A stretch of 64,000 nt of DNA from an uncultured Bacteroidales bacterium (GCA_905235375.1 CAJOLH010000016.1:1-64000), one strand, 5' to 3'. Shown: positions 1-9,483, counted from the first letter of the stretch. The notes: generated by a model not told the origin, from the sequence alone. Made by a program: numbers and translations.

Positions 1-8
1 TCGTAGCA

Positions 9-39
9 CAAAGATAAGTGAAATTTTTGACATGACAAA
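9..39 (-). promoter_or_regulatory. Divergent promoter reading out of the window to the left
   Basis: On the minus strand TTTG (39-36) is followed after exactly 19 nt by TATCTTTG (16-9), a perfect Bacteroidota -33/-7 pair. A gene on the minus strand should therefore start just outside the window. This implies that drmA is the first gene of its own operon and not the tail of a longer one. Confidence 0.7.
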
Positions 40-40
40 C

Positions 41-67
41 ACTTGGGTAACTTTTTGTTGCCCAAGT
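41..67. promoter_or_regulatory. Hairpin or operator between divergent promoters
   Basis: ACTTGGGTAAC and GTTGCCCAAGT form 11-bp arms with one G-T position around a TTTTT loop. The element lies between the leftward promoter and drmA. It could be a regulator-binding palindrome or a leader hairpin. A weak rightward promoter (TTTG 54-57, TATTTTTT 80-87) overlaps its right half. Confidence 0.45.
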
Positions 68-117
68 TATTCTAAAAAATATTTTTTAACAATGCTGCGA
101 ATTCTAGGTATAATACT

Positions 118-3100
118 ATGAGTAATCTAATTCATACAAAACGAGAGGAGTTAGAAACTTTCATCCGTGAACAGATGATTGGTCCAAATGGCTGTTGTGG
201 CAAATTTTCAATAGAAACTGAGACCTCCAACGAGAAGATTGGTGAGGTATTGAATACCACACCAGGGTCTATTTATAGTACTGCCGTCTTATTCCCTAAG
301 AAATCAACAGCTCCAACCAATGACTCTCCTTTCTTAAACTCTCTCCCTGAAGAAGGAGAGAATCAAATATCAACTAATGGTGAGTCAAGCGATGACAATA
401 TCACCCCAACCGATACCAATGAACAAAATGGTGCAATAGGAAACGATTCGGATGAAGAAGATGTTTATTCATTGAACAGACGCTTCCCAAATACTATTGG
501 TTTATCTTGTTGTCTGAAAGAAGGAACTGTTCTTTCTAAAGACATTGAGATTACTATTTCCGGTAGATATTATACTAAAATACTTCGAGAGCGCAAACAA
601 AAGGTTCAGGTTTTGATTAAAACAAAAACTACTGAATTTGAAGACTTTTTCAATAATACTCCATCTCTTCAAAAATACTTTACATATTCAAAAGGCAAAC
701 TCAAGGCCAACGCGATATCCTCGAATGACATTGCAAATGTAGCGATAATGTTACGCGATGTCAATATGTGTTGCGCATCTTCAATTGCCAATAATCCTGA
801 TGGAGAACTTGATCCAAGATTTTTATCTATAGAACCAAACAATAGATTCTTGCTTTCTTATCGTGAGGTTTTATTCACAAAGTATCTTAATCACGTTGTA
901 AGAGAAAAAGGTGATAACAATCAAGAAGTATCATTCTATCTAAATGAAGAGGAAGTCCTAGAAGTCAAGAATAGGCTAGAAAAAATAGAAATGTATGAGA
1001 CATTTATGTCATATTTTGATGACCTTCTTGGATTGTATGACTATAACGGTTTCGGATTCTGGGAATCTCATGATATAAATACACAAATTGATCTTTCTAG
1101 TATAGACTTTTGTGAGAATTCCAATCTTAACAAGCAAATATTTATGCCTTCTAAACAACAATGCTTAAATAAATTTTATAAACAAGAAATAGAAGGAGGG
1201 AAAAAAATCGCTTTATCCGCTTGGATTCAAGTAACAAAAAACTCTAAAGATGCAAATGATAAAAGCCTATATCTTAAAATAATGCTTGTTAATGACTCTG
1301 ACCCATTTGTAGAATCTCCTAAGAATTATTTCTCTATTGTCAACGAGGATGTAAATAAGCTTTCCTTTTTTGGCATACGAATTGATGTTTCAAGTAAAAA
1401 CATCGTTCCATATCATGCACAAACTAACTATAGTGATTTAACAGATGATGACCACAAACTTAACTTTCTCTATAGAGGAGTCAAAGATTATGGCGTTGGT
1501 CATTTGTGTTCTGTGGATTGGCCTAAGAATGGGCATGTTGATCATGTATGGACAGAATTTATTCCAACATACGAAACTCCTGATATTGAGCCTGAACCTC
1601 GCAAGAAGTTTGCAGAATACGTAAAAAAAGAGGCAACTAAGATTCCAGAACCATATCTAAAAGACACTAGTTGTTTACAGTTCAAGTGGCTTTCTACTTA
1701 TTCTGATGCATCTAGTGAAGAAATAATAAAGGGTTTAAATTCATTTGTTCATCTATATAAAGAATGGATTGAGACCACGGCTAGTAATGTATTAACCCCC
1801 ATTGATGCTAAATTTGCTCATAATAATCTTGAAAAGTGCGAGCTGGATATGACGCGTATGTTGACAAATATCAATGATATTTTGTCAGATCCCGAAAATA
1901 TGCATTGCTTTAGGCTTATGAATTCGGCAATGTTTATGCAGTTATGGCACAATAAAAAAGAAAACCAAAATATTGTATTGGAGGATGATCCTACGATTGA
2001 CCCTAATTTCTATGAAGATGCAAGTGACTATATCTTTGCAGATTCAGTACATGCAGCATGGCGTCCATTCCAGTTGGCTTTCATATTACTTAATTTGGAT
2101 GGAATCATAAGGAATCCTCATGACATAAATTGGGTCAAAAGAAATGAGTTAGTTGACCTTGTATGGTTCCCTACTGGTGGTGGCAAGACCGAAGCTTATC
2201 TTGGGTTAATTGCACTGTGTATAATTTATAGAAGAAGAGCCCATAAGGAAAAAGGGAATGGTGTAGCTGCAATTATGAGATATACACTTCGCTTGTTGAC
2301 CACACAACAGTTTCAACGAGCAATGAGGTTAATACTTGCACTGGAACAGATGAGAAGATGGGAAGAAGAAGGATATGAACTTGGTGACAAAGAGATTTCT
2401 ATTGGTTTATTTGTTGGTGCAAATTCGTTGCCAAATAAGTTAACTGGAGAAAAAAGTCTAGATGAGGAAGCCTTAAAGTGGAACAACCGAGAAGTTGGTG
2501 AAAACAAAACTAGAATACCTCTAGATCGGTGTCCCTGGTGTGGTTCCAAACTAAAGTACTCAAGCAATGATAAACGTTTTGTATGTTCAAACCCTAATGA
2601 TACTTGTACTTTCGAAGATGGATTCCCAGTGCGTCTATGTGATGAGATTATTTACAAAGAACCTCCAACACTATTGTTTGGAACCGTAGATAAATTCGCG
2701 ACAATCGCTCATAAGGTATCAACTACGGAGAAAAACAAGGATTCAAGACGGATTTTTGGACAAGGGATAAATTGCTTGCCTCCAGACCTAATAATTCAAG
2801 ATGAGTTACATTTATTATTAGGGCCATTAGGTTCTGCAGTTAGTCTGTTTGAATGCGCGATAGACCAACTATGTACTAGAGAAGAAAATATAAATGGACA
2901 ATTAATTAAAATTCGACCCAAGATAATATCTTCAACCGCAACAACAAGAAATACTGAATTGCAAATCAGGGCTTTGTATGATAGGAATGTAAACATTTTT
3001 CCACACAATGGCACTGATTATGATGATTCCTTCTTTGCCTTTTATCGTAGGGAAGAGAAAGAACATGCTGTTCACTTTATCTCTAAGCGAAAGTATATGG

Positions 3101-4233
3101 GTATTATGCCGACAGGTAGAACCCAGATGACCACTCAAATGAGATTGGCTGCAATTATATTAGTACATCGTGCTCTTTTCGAACAAGATCATCTTAACGA
3201 TGCTGGATTTGAATATGCAGCAGACAACTATTATTCAACAATCTCATATTTTAATAGCTTAAAAGAAGTCGGCAAGACGGATGCTCAGTTTTTCACTGAA
3301 TATTCAAAATATGTGCGTCGACTCTTCAAGCGTGTAATGAGAAATGGTAATCTTCTGGAATGCTTTTATGCTATGGGTGACTTAAAAGAATCAGAACTTT
3401 CTGGACGACTCTCAGGTCAAGAGGTAAATGAAAAATTTGAAGAAGTAGGACAAAACTGGAGTTTAAAGACAAGACTACCACACAAACATAAAGACGTATG
3501 GACGCGTGGAACAACCCCACCTGATTATATCCTTGCAACAAATATGATCTCTGTGGGTTTGGATGTTAGTAGATTTAATACTATAATAATGAATTCTATG
3601 CCTAGGAATATAGCAGAGTATATTCAAGCTAGTTCTCGTGTCGCTCGCAAGGAAGAGGGATTAGTTATCACATTGCATAATCCATTCAGATCACGTGATG
3701 TTTCTCACTTTGAAAAATTCAGAGAGTTTCACGAGAAGCTTTACTATTATGTAGAGCCAATATCTATAACACCTTTCTCACAGAAATCTGTAGAGAAATA
3801 CCTGCCATTATATCTTGCAGCTATTGTTAGGCATTCGTTCATCGAACTAGCAGATAGAACTAGCGCAAAGAATATTACTAAAAATTCCTACAAAGAAAAT
3901 ATACGTAATAAAGTTATAGAATATTTCAATAATAGATACAAACGAACAAAAGAACTTGACACAATAGAAAAAGGTCTTTTGACCGAAGAACTGAAAAAGT
4001 ATATCATCAAATATGTTGATCAAGCCCTTGACCAATGGGAAGATATTGCTCGTTCAACAGAAAATCTTGTATATAGTAAAAACTTATTTAATAAATCAGA
4101 GCCTGCTCTATTTACTACGCCATCAGATTATGAGGATACCAAAAATAATAGTTTTTGGACTGTTCCTCAATCTCTTAGGATTGTAGAACCAGAAGCAGTA
4201 CTTAAAATTAGTGTAACAAATTATGGAAATTAA
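118..4233 (+). CDS. drmA: DISARM-type helicase DrmA
   Basis: A 1371-aa superfamily 2 helicase. The N-terminus has a motif (EQMIGPNG) like other DrmA proteins. Walker A is at 686-691 (TGGGKT), the DEAH-box equivalent DELH at 895-898, SSTATT just after, and motif VI QASSRVAR at 1170-1177. Cysteines 805, 808, 823 and 830 form a zinc-ribbon-like insertion between motifs I and II. In known DISARM systems DrmA works with DrmB as a core complex that acts on incoming phage DNA; that role is transferred here by similarity. The start is the ATG with AGG 9 nt upstream. The gene overlaps drmB by 11 nt. Base composition is clearly more AT-rich than in the housekeeping genes to the right, suggesting transfer. 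The alternative is another phage-defence helicase of the same fold. Confidence 0.8.
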   Translation: MSNLIHTKREELETFIREQMIGPNGCCGKFSIETETSNEKIGEVLNTTPGSIYSTAVLFPKKSTAPTNDSPFLNSLPEEGENQISTNGESSDDNITPTDTNEQNGAIGNDSDEEDVYSLNRRFPNTIGLSCCLKEGTVLSKDIEITISGRYYTKILRERKQKVQVLIKTKTTEFEDFFNNTPSLQKYFTYSKGKLKANAISSNDIANVAIMLRDVNMCCASSIANNPDGELDPRFLSIEPNNRFLLSYREVLFTKYLNHVVREKGDNNQEVSFYLNEEEVLEVKNRLEKIEMYETFMSYFDDLLGLYDYNGFGFWESHDINTQIDLSSIDFCENSNLNKQIFMPSKQQCLNKFYKQEIEGGKKIALSAWIQVTKNSKDANDKSLYLKIMLVNDSDPFVESPKNYFSIVNEDVNKLSFFGIRIDVSSKNIVPYHAQTNYSDLTDDDHKLNFLYRGVKDYGVGHLCSVDWPKNGHVDHVWTEFIPTYETPDIEPEPRKKFAEYVKKEATKIPEPYLKDTSCLQFKWLSTYSDASSEEIIKGLNSFVHLYKEWIETTASNVLTPIDAKFAHNNLEKCELDMTRMLTNINDILSDPENMHCFRLMNSAMFMQLWHNKKENQNIVLEDDPTIDPNFYEDASDYIFADSVHAAWRPFQLAFILLNLDGIIRNPHDINWVKRNELVDLVWFPTGGGKTEAYLGLIALCIIYRRRAHKEKGNGVAAIMRYTLRLLTTQQFQRAMRLILALEQMRRWEEEGYELGDKEISIGLFVGANSLPNKLTGEKSLDEEALKWNNREVGENKTRIPLDRCPWCGSKLKYSSNDKRFVCSNPNDTCTFEDGFPVRLCDEIIYKEPPTLLFGTVDKFATIAHKVSTTEKNKDSRRIFGQGINCLPPDLIIQDELHLLLGPLGSAVSLFECAIDQLCTREENINGQLIKIRPKIISSTATTRNTELQIRALYDRNVNIFPHNGTDYDDSFFAFYRREEKEHAVHFISKRKYMGIMPTGRTQMTTQMRLAAIILVHRALFEQDHLNDAGFEYAADNYYSTISYFNSLKEVGKTDAQFFTEYSKYVRRLFKRVMRNGNLLECFYAMGDLKESELSGRLSGQEVNEKFEEVGQNWSLKTRLPHKHKDVWTRGTTPPDYILATNMISVGLDVSRFNTIIMNSMPRNIAEYIQASSRVARKEEGLVITLHNPFRSRDVSHFEKFREFHEKLYYYVEPISITPFSQKSVEKYLPLYLAAIVRHSFIELADRTSAKNITKNSYKENIRNKVIEYFNNRYKRTKELDTIEKGLLTEELKKYIIKYVDQALDQWEDIARSTENLVYSKNLFNKSEPALFTTPSDYEDTKNNSFWTVPQSLRIVEPEAVLKISVTNYGN

Positions 4234-6382
4234 GAACATTAATCAATATAACCAAGGCATCGGGAAATATAAAATATTATCCTCTAATGCAGGTGTTGGC
4301 TCTATAGTTGCAACAAAATGGGGAGGCTTTATTATGCCTGTCTCATCTTCAAGGTGGGGATTTGTCACAGCTGTCACAGAATATCTAAAGAATAATAGTT
4401 CAGAAATACTTGATAATAAAAAAATATCAAACGAAACCGGTGTTGAGATTATCGAAGACAACAGATTTGTTGGATTCTTGAAGAATACAGAAGGTATGAC
4501 CCATCTAAGATGTCTTGTGGCTATTCCCCATGTTTCTTTGAATATAAACAACTATTGTGAAATTAATGAACATCCAACCAATATAAAGTATAAGGAATTA
4601 CATCCTAGTTCAAGTGGATTGAATGAGGGAGTTTTCACAGTACCTGCATTGGTTTTTCCCAGATGGTTCTATTCAAGAAAAACCTTTGATTTTAAGCCTA
4701 TTGAAAGCTGGATTGACGAATGGAAATCTAAAGGTTGTAATGGTGGTGAAATAAAATATTTTGCGCCACCAAGAGATCCTTCAATAATAACAAAAAGAAA
4801 ACTTGGAGATCCAAAACTACCGGAAGGCAAAAACAAAATTCACGGTCTCTTGGAACAAGTTGCTATGGTTTTGATTTGTCCCAATGGTCATATCTCCGAC
4901 ATACCATGGGATAAGTATTTCTGCGCAAAACTTGAACAAAAGAAAAAGGTCAACGATGAGGGGTTTGACCTATTCCGTTACGAAGGACAACAATGTCCGA
5001 AAAATGAATCTGGTGAGCATAGGTTGCAATGGCTAGAAAACCGCAGCCACTCTGAAAGTTTTGGCACCTTGAGATGCAAATGTTGTAATCAAAGAGTCAG
5101 TCTTGAAGGAATCATGAATATTCAGCCGTTGTGCCCTGGTGAAAAAACATGGGAAGGAATTGGCTCAATAGATCATGTCCCCTGTGTAAAGAAAACCACT
5201 CATGAACATTCTACAATGAAGTGGGCAATGGTGACAAGTAATAGTGTCTATTATGCCGAGAACTTCAGTAGTTTGTTTATTCCTGATTGTTATCGTAAAG
5301 GCGATAACTACCTTGATGAGAAACAACAGAAAGTATTGTCGCTAATGAAAGATAAATGGTTCGCAAAATACGCAGAGAAGCACCCAGGAGCAACAGAACA
5401 AGATTATTTAGATAATACCGATATCCCTTCTTTGATTGATAAAGCTGACGATAGCGACTATAAGGTCACAGAAGAAGAAATGGAAAAGATCATCAATGTT
5501 TTTCTTGGTGCAGATCAAGAAGATGAAGTTGGCGATGTCAGAGAGGAATATCGTTTCTCAGAATTTGAGGTATTTCAGAATAATCATATCTCTCTTGATG
5601 ATAGCGATAAATTAAGATTCAGTGATATTGATTTGCCGGAATCGCTAAAACCTTATTTCTATAAGATTCAGCAAGTCAACACACTTGGTATAAGTAGCAC
5701 ACAGATCAATTTCTCACGCGTCTCAATGCCACAACCTATGATGAAAGATGATGGCACGATTGAGTATCCAACTAGAATGAAAATCTTCCGTGAATCGCCA
5801 GAGGATGTGATTGTAATGCCTGCCAACCAGAGCTTTGGGGAAGGTTTGTTTTTTAGTTTTAATGAAGAAAAGATATCTGAATGGTGTTCACATTACTCTT
5901 CAGAGTTATCTGAGCACTATAAATCAATAATTTATCACGACGATACTTACGAAAATATCTATCAAGAAATGAAACATGGAGGAGTAGCTAAATTCTTCTT
6001 GCTTCACACCTTCTCACATGTCCTTATGAAGGAGCTTGAATTCTCCTGTGGCTATCCCACAGCCAGCTTGAGCGAACGTTTATATTTTTCTGACCGAATG
6101 TGTGGTGTACTAATATATACTGCTGATGGAGCAGAAGGAAGTATGGGTGGCCTTGTATGGCAAGGACAACCTAAACTGATAGAGAAGATCATTAGTCAAG
6201 CTATGCGGAGGGCCTTGAATTGCGCTTCGGATCCGATTTGTTGGGAGAATGAAGATCAGCTAAATCTTGCAGCATGTTTCTCTTGTGCCATGGTCTCTGA
6301 GACAAGTTGTGAGAAGAGAAATGTAGGCTTGGATAGACGCATCTTAGTTGATGAAAGTTATGGTTATTTCAAGGATCTGTAA
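4223..6382 (+). CDS. drmB: DISARM-type DUF1998 protein DrmB
   Basis: A 719-aa protein whose C-terminus carries the DUF1998 signature: HTFSHVL at 595-601, GAEGSMGGL around 636-644, and a cysteine cluster C685-x2-C688-x7-C696. Further cysteine pairs in the middle (GQQCP, RCKCC, PLCPG) suggest additional zinc sites. In DISARM the DUF1998 partner pairs with the DrmA helicase. The ATG lies inside the end of drmA (11-nt overlap), so the two are probably translationally coupled. No drmC (phospholipase-D fold), methylase, drmD or drmE follows; the next 900 bp contain only gene fragments. The assignment rests on the DUF1998 motifs plus the DrmA neighbour. Confidence 0.78.
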   Translation: MEIKNINQYNQGIGKYKILSSNAGVGSIVATKWGGFIMPVSSSRWGFVTAVTEYLKNNSSEILDNKKISNETGVEIIEDNRFVGFLKNTEGMTHLRCLVAIPHVSLNINNYCEINEHPTNIKYKELHPSSSGLNEGVFTVPALVFPRWFYSRKTFDFKPIESWIDEWKSKGCNGGEIKYFAPPRDPSIITKRKLGDPKLPEGKNKIHGLLEQVAMVLICPNGHISDIPWDKYFCAKLEQKKKVNDEGFDLFRYEGQQCPKNESGEHRLQWLENRSHSESFGTLRCKCCNQRVSLEGIMNIQPLCPGEKTWEGIGSIDHVPCVKKTTHEHSTMKWAMVTSNSVYYAENFSSLFIPDCYRKGDNYLDEKQQKVLSLMKDKWFAKYAEKHPGATEQDYLDNTDIPSLIDKADDSDYKVTEEEMEKIINVFLGADQEDEVGDVREEYRFSEFEVFQNNHISLDDSDKLRFSDIDLPESLKPYFYKIQQVNTLGISSTQINFSRVSMPQPMMKDDGTIEYPTRMKIFRESPEDVIVMPANQSFGEGLFFSFNEEKISEWCSHYSSELSEHYKSIIYHDDTYENIYQEMKHGGVAKFFLLHTFSHVLMKELEFSCGYPTASLSERLYFSDRMCGVLIYTADGAEGSMGGLVWQGQPKLIEKIISQAMRRALNCASDPICWENEDQLNLAACFSCAMVSETSCEKRNVGLDRRILVDESYGYFKDL

Positions 6383-6423
6383 AACGTTCAATATATAAGA
6401 ACAATTGAAATTCCTAATAATAT

Positions 6424-6808
6424 ATGAAAATAGCCACGTTCTCATGGATAGGGTGGTCTCCATGATGGCAGTGGTCCAAATGTGCCATAAACAATGGAAA
6501 TATATATGTCTCTAATATCGGAATGAATTCTATATTGAGTAACGAATTCTTCGTCCGTCTATCAATAACCCAATGGGATAATTATGACAAAAAAAAGAAG
6601 CTTTAAATCCATTATTTGATGATAATGATTCAAGCAAAAAGCATAATAACGAAGAAACTAAAGGTTCCCACACCCTTGACAAATGTGTAGCAAACAATCA
6701 GACTAAGCACCACTTTGGGGAAGGTTGGCCTATGATCTTTGAAATACTTGAAAATAATCTGAGGAGAATAACAGATTTCAAGGAAAAATCTGTTTTTATA
6801 TTGTGCTA
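6424..6808 (+). pseudogene. Decayed coding remnant downstream of drmB
   Basis: Two broken reading frames follow each other. The first starts at ATG 6424 and meets a stop after 13 codons, then stays open to the TAA at 6605-6607. The second, in another frame, is open from about 6588 to the TAA at 6806-6808 (it includes NPLFDDNDSSKKHN and GEGWPMIFEILENN). An eight-A run at 6589-6596 is a likely frameshift point. The product is not recognised. It does not look like DrmC. Confidence 0.35.
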
Positions 6809-6867
6809 AAAAGATATACAATCAAAACAATCTGTTTTGCATGCAAGTATAGGCTATTTGGCATTTG

Positions 6868-7000
6868 GTGAGATTACGTGAGATTTACGTGACTTTTAAG
6901 TGAGTATTTACGCGAAAATCTCTAAAAATCACTATGTTTACGGCATTTTTGCTACTAATAATTTACGCGAGTTTAAGTGAGATTAAGCGGGCTTGAGATA
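6868..7000. repeat. Degenerate short direct repeats
   Basis: This intergenic stretch contains four copies of TTACGYGA (near 6874, 6884, 6907 and 6962) and two of TTTAAGTGAG (near 6895 and 6971), plus the related ATTAAGCGGG. No gene is visible. Function is unknown; it could be protein-binding repeats or a decayed array. Confidence 0.4.
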
Positions 7001-7087
7001 TTTTAGTACCAGTAATGCTAATAAAGTTGACAGATATTTGGATATAATTAGTTATTATGCCTACCTTTCTAGCGTCCCGATGGTAAG

Positions 7088-7160
7088 AAGTTTGACAAAG
7101 AACAGATGGGAATCTATCCAAAGTCACGGCTGCTAGATATCTATTAGTCGTGCTTTAAGA
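7088..7160 (+). pseudogene. Degenerate partial copy of the 5' region of the next gene
   Basis: Aligns without gaps at an offset of 368 nt to 7456-7528, the codons just after the signal peptide of the gene at 7387. By eye about 57 of 73 positions match. The frame (QMGIYPKSRLLDIY) is interrupted by TAG where the intact copy has a lysine codon. It is the relic of a tandem paralogue or duplication. Confidence 0.6.
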
Positions 7161-7229
7161 GCCTTACAGCCGAAAAAATTATCTAAATTCAGACTGGTAA
7201 AACAATCATATATAAAGAAACAAAAATGT

Positions 7230-7328
7230 ATGACCAAGCTAAAAGAAAGTGAAAGCCAAAACATAGAATACAAAGAGTCGTGGCGTGACGACTCGAAAGG
7301 CGAAAGCGGGATTGAGAGCTGGAATTGA
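7230..7328 (+). pseudogene. N-terminal fragment of an AlbA_2 (Schlafen AAA_4) protein
   Basis: The 32-codon frame begins with KLKESESQNIEYKESWRDD, the usual start of AlbA_2-domain ATP-binding proteins (ES-x-N-x-E-x-K-x-SW-x-D). It then loses similarity and stops, so the rest of the gene is deleted. Inside it lies a perfect 7-bp inverted repeat, GAGTCGT/ACGACTC (7275-7294), with a 6-nt loop. Recognition is from the motif only. Confidence 0.5.
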
Positions 7329-7386
7329 AAGAACAATTCTTCTCTACAACGAAAATGCTGAAAATGGGTTAACTAAAGAACTAACA

Positions 7387-8550
7387 ATGAAAAGACTAAT
7401 TCTTACAACAATGGCTTTATTGTGTTCATTGATGCTTCGTGCACAACACATAGAGAAGTTCGTAAACGGGCAGATGGAGACCTATCCGGAGTCGCGGCTG
7501 CTGGATATCTATAAGTCGTGCTTTCAGGACTTTATGGGGGCGGAACATCTCGTTTCGAACACACAGGCAGTGAAGGCGTATCTGGATGAAGAACTTGAAA
7601 CGACTACGCTGGATGAACTGCTGCCTTGGTATTATGAGCCTTGCGGGATAGACAGCAACTACTATCGAGTGAGCATCAGAAACATCAAGGAGAACATCAT
7701 TTCGGAGTATTTGCTGCTTGATGCGTTCGTGCGCAGTGCAAACACCAAGACGCGACCTTCGGTGGAATCGTGGAAAGAGCGATGGCATCAGATTATTGGT
7801 ACAATCGACCAGATGCAGCTCGACCTGCCCCACTATGATGAGGATAGGCTCTTCATCGACAGCATTCTTTCAGCAGGAAAATATGCTATCAGCCATTCCC
7901 CCTCCTATCGCGAGGCATACCATCCTCACTACAGGATTGTGGAACGCAGCATCTTTGAAAAAGAGATAAAACCTTTCATAAAAGTAACAGTAAAAAATAA
8001 AGCTATGCAAAAGATCTATGATTTCAAGGCTCTCACGAGCAAGGGTAAGGAGCTGGATTTCTCCACATTCGAAGGCAAGGTGCTGCTGATAGTCAATACT
8101 GCCAGCAAGTGCGGTTTTACACCCCAGTTTGCAGGACTGGAGGAGCTGAACCAAAAGTACAAGGACAAGGGGCTTGTAGTGGTTGGATTCCCCTGCAATC
8201 AATTCAAGGAGCAGGATCCCGGCACCGACGAACAGATTGTGGAGTTCTGCCAGTTGAACTACGGCGTGACTTTCCAAATCATGAAGAAGATTGATGTGAA
8301 CGGTCCGGCTGCCGACCCCATCTTCGAGTATCTGAAGGCACAGGCACCTACCGAGGAGTACCACGGCTTGAAGGCGAAAGCCGCCAAAGCACTTTTCAAG
8401 ACCATCAGCAATAGCGTGGAGAAGGACAGCGACATCCAATGGAACTTCACCAAGTTCCTTATCTCGAAGGATGGCGAGACCATCAAACGCTATGCTCCTA
8501 CTACCGAACCCAAAGATTTCGAGCAGGACATAGAGGCTATGCTTGATTAG
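7387..8550 (+). CDS. Exported protein fused to a glutathione peroxidase domain
   Basis: The 387-aa product starts at ATG 7387 with a signal peptide (MKRLILTTMALLCSL...RAQ). The same frame is open upstream to 7285, but that part has no signal-like sequence. Residues 22-205 resemble an uncharacterised Bacteroidales exported family (YPESRLLDIYKSCFQDFMG). Residues 207-387 are a complete Cys-type glutathione peroxidase: peroxidatic C242 in NTASKCGF, FPCNQF at 268-273 (Q272), a probable resolving C288, and W352 in WNFTKF. These enzymes reduce peroxides, usually with thioredoxin. The peroxidase half begins at a methionine (nt 8005) where free-standing homologues begin, so this looks like two genes joined by loss of a stop codon. 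Internal initiation at 8005 could still give a separate cytoplasmic peroxidase. Confidence 0.75.
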   Translation: MKRLILTTMALLCSLMLRAQHIEKFVNGQMETYPESRLLDIYKSCFQDFMGAEHLVSNTQAVKAYLDEELETTTLDELLPWYYEPCGIDSNYYRVSIRNIKENIISEYLLLDAFVRSANTKTRPSVESWKERWHQIIGTIDQMQLDLPHYDEDRLFIDSILSAGKYAISHSPSYREAYHPHYRIVERSIFEKEIKPFIKVTVKNKAMQKIYDFKALTSKGKELDFSTFEGKVLLIVNTASKCGFTPQFAGLEELNQKYKDKGLVVVGFPCNQFKEQDPGTDEQIVEFCQLNYGVTFQIMKKIDVNGPAADPIFEYLKAQAPTEEYHGLKAKAAKALFKTISNSVEKDSDIQWNFTKFLISKDGETIKRYAPTTEPKDFEQDIEAMLD

Positions 8551-8577
8551 CATTCGACTCGACCACTCAGAGTAAAG

Positions 8578-8628
8578 GAGGGTGTGCCCTCAGCCTATGG
8601 GATCGGCTGAAGGCACACCCTCTTTTTT
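8578..8628 (+). terminator. Rho-independent terminator
   Basis: GAGGGTGTGCC pairs with GGCACACCCTC, with an inner TCAGCC/GGCTGA stem, followed by TTTTTT (8623-8628). It ends the peroxidase transcript and separates it from the convergent gene at 8665. Confidence 0.9.
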
Positions 8629-8664
8629 CGATGCCAAAGGCAAAGGGTTAGGGGACCCCGTGGA

Positions 8665-9363
8665 TTAAGCCACAGAGTCCCCTAACCGACCAATAACGCT
8701 CTCACGGAATGCATCGGGCACATCTACCAACTTCGGATCAAGGCGTAGTACACGCTTCTCATCGCCCGAAGTACCCTGAATGATGTAGTTGCCAGCCGCC
8801 TCGCCAAGGACGTTGAGGACCGACCTCTTTGCCCTGGATAAGGCTGTGGAACGCTCCTTGTTGGTTCGAGTTCCAGCCTCTGTTGATACGCTATAGTGAC
8901 TGCTCAGGACTGCAGCAATCTTTTCAGCAGACTGGAGTGTAGCGTTGGTGTGCGTCACGTTGGGATTGGTGTAGAGAGCGAGAGCAATGCGCTTGAACTC
9001 ATCATGGTACTTATGCAAACTACCAAGTTTGATCACTTGCCCGACATGCAGCATAAAGAAGGTATAGAGTACCTTCGAGTACCTGTTGTTGAAAGGGATG
9101 ACAGTCAGTTCGTCATCACGCACAGCACAAACTTCCCAATAGCCTGCCACACAATTGTGGTTGGCCATCTCCTCCCTCCGCAGCAAAGAGAGTGTAAAAG
9201 GACGCGTGTCGGCTTTAGGAGCCACAATCTCCCTGAGTTTCTCGATGTCAATGCCATTGACAATAGCTTCGGCAATCAGTGCGGGCGATACATACTTAGT
9301 CCACGGTTCCCCGTCGAATCGCGTGGACAATGTTTCGGCAACCAACTTCTTAAGTTCTTCCAT
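8665..9363 (-). CDS. Hypothetical protein, 232 aa
   Basis: Not recognised. The protein is soluble and lacks a signal peptide or membrane segments. It has a mixed alpha/beta-looking sequence, a basic stretch TRTNKERSTALSRAKRS at about 166-182, and an acidic N-terminus. It lies downstream of the strawberry-notch helicase in the same direction, 188 nt away, with its own promoter at 9413-9444 and a terminator in between. It may therefore be a partner expressed separately. The start ATG at 9363 is supported by a GAGAAA purine run just upstream. Confidence 0.6.
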   Translation of the reverse strand: MEELKKLVAETLSTRFDGEPWTKYVSPALIAEAIVNGIDIEKLREIVAPKADTRPFTLSLLRREEMANHNCVAGYWEVCAVRDDELTVIPFNNRYSKVLYTFFMLHVGQVIKLGSLHKYHDEFKRIALALYTNPNVTHTNATLQSAEKIAAVLSSHYSVSTEAGTRTNKERSTALSRAKRSVLNVLGEAAGNYIIQGTSGDEKRVLRLDPKLVDVPDAFRESVIGRLGDSVA

Positions 9364-9412
9364 TTTCTCACAGAATCTTTAGTCAAACCATCATCTTAAA
9401 AATTCACGGCTG

Positions 9413-9444
9413 CAAAGATATTACATTCTGACGAAATATGCAAG
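9413..9444 (-). promoter_or_regulatory. Promoter of the 232-aa gene
   Basis: TATCTTTG (9420-9413 on the minus strand) is preceded after 20 nt by CTTG (9444-9441), one base off the -33 consensus TTTG. Confidence 0.6.
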
Positions 9445-9483
9445 AAAAATGGAAACTTTTTTTGCAAGCAGTGTTATTTTTTC

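Noticed and set aside
6383..7100. Decayed drmC (phospholipase-D protein) after drmB
   Set aside because: No HxK-type motif or other similarity to phospholipase-D proteins in any frame of the remnant.
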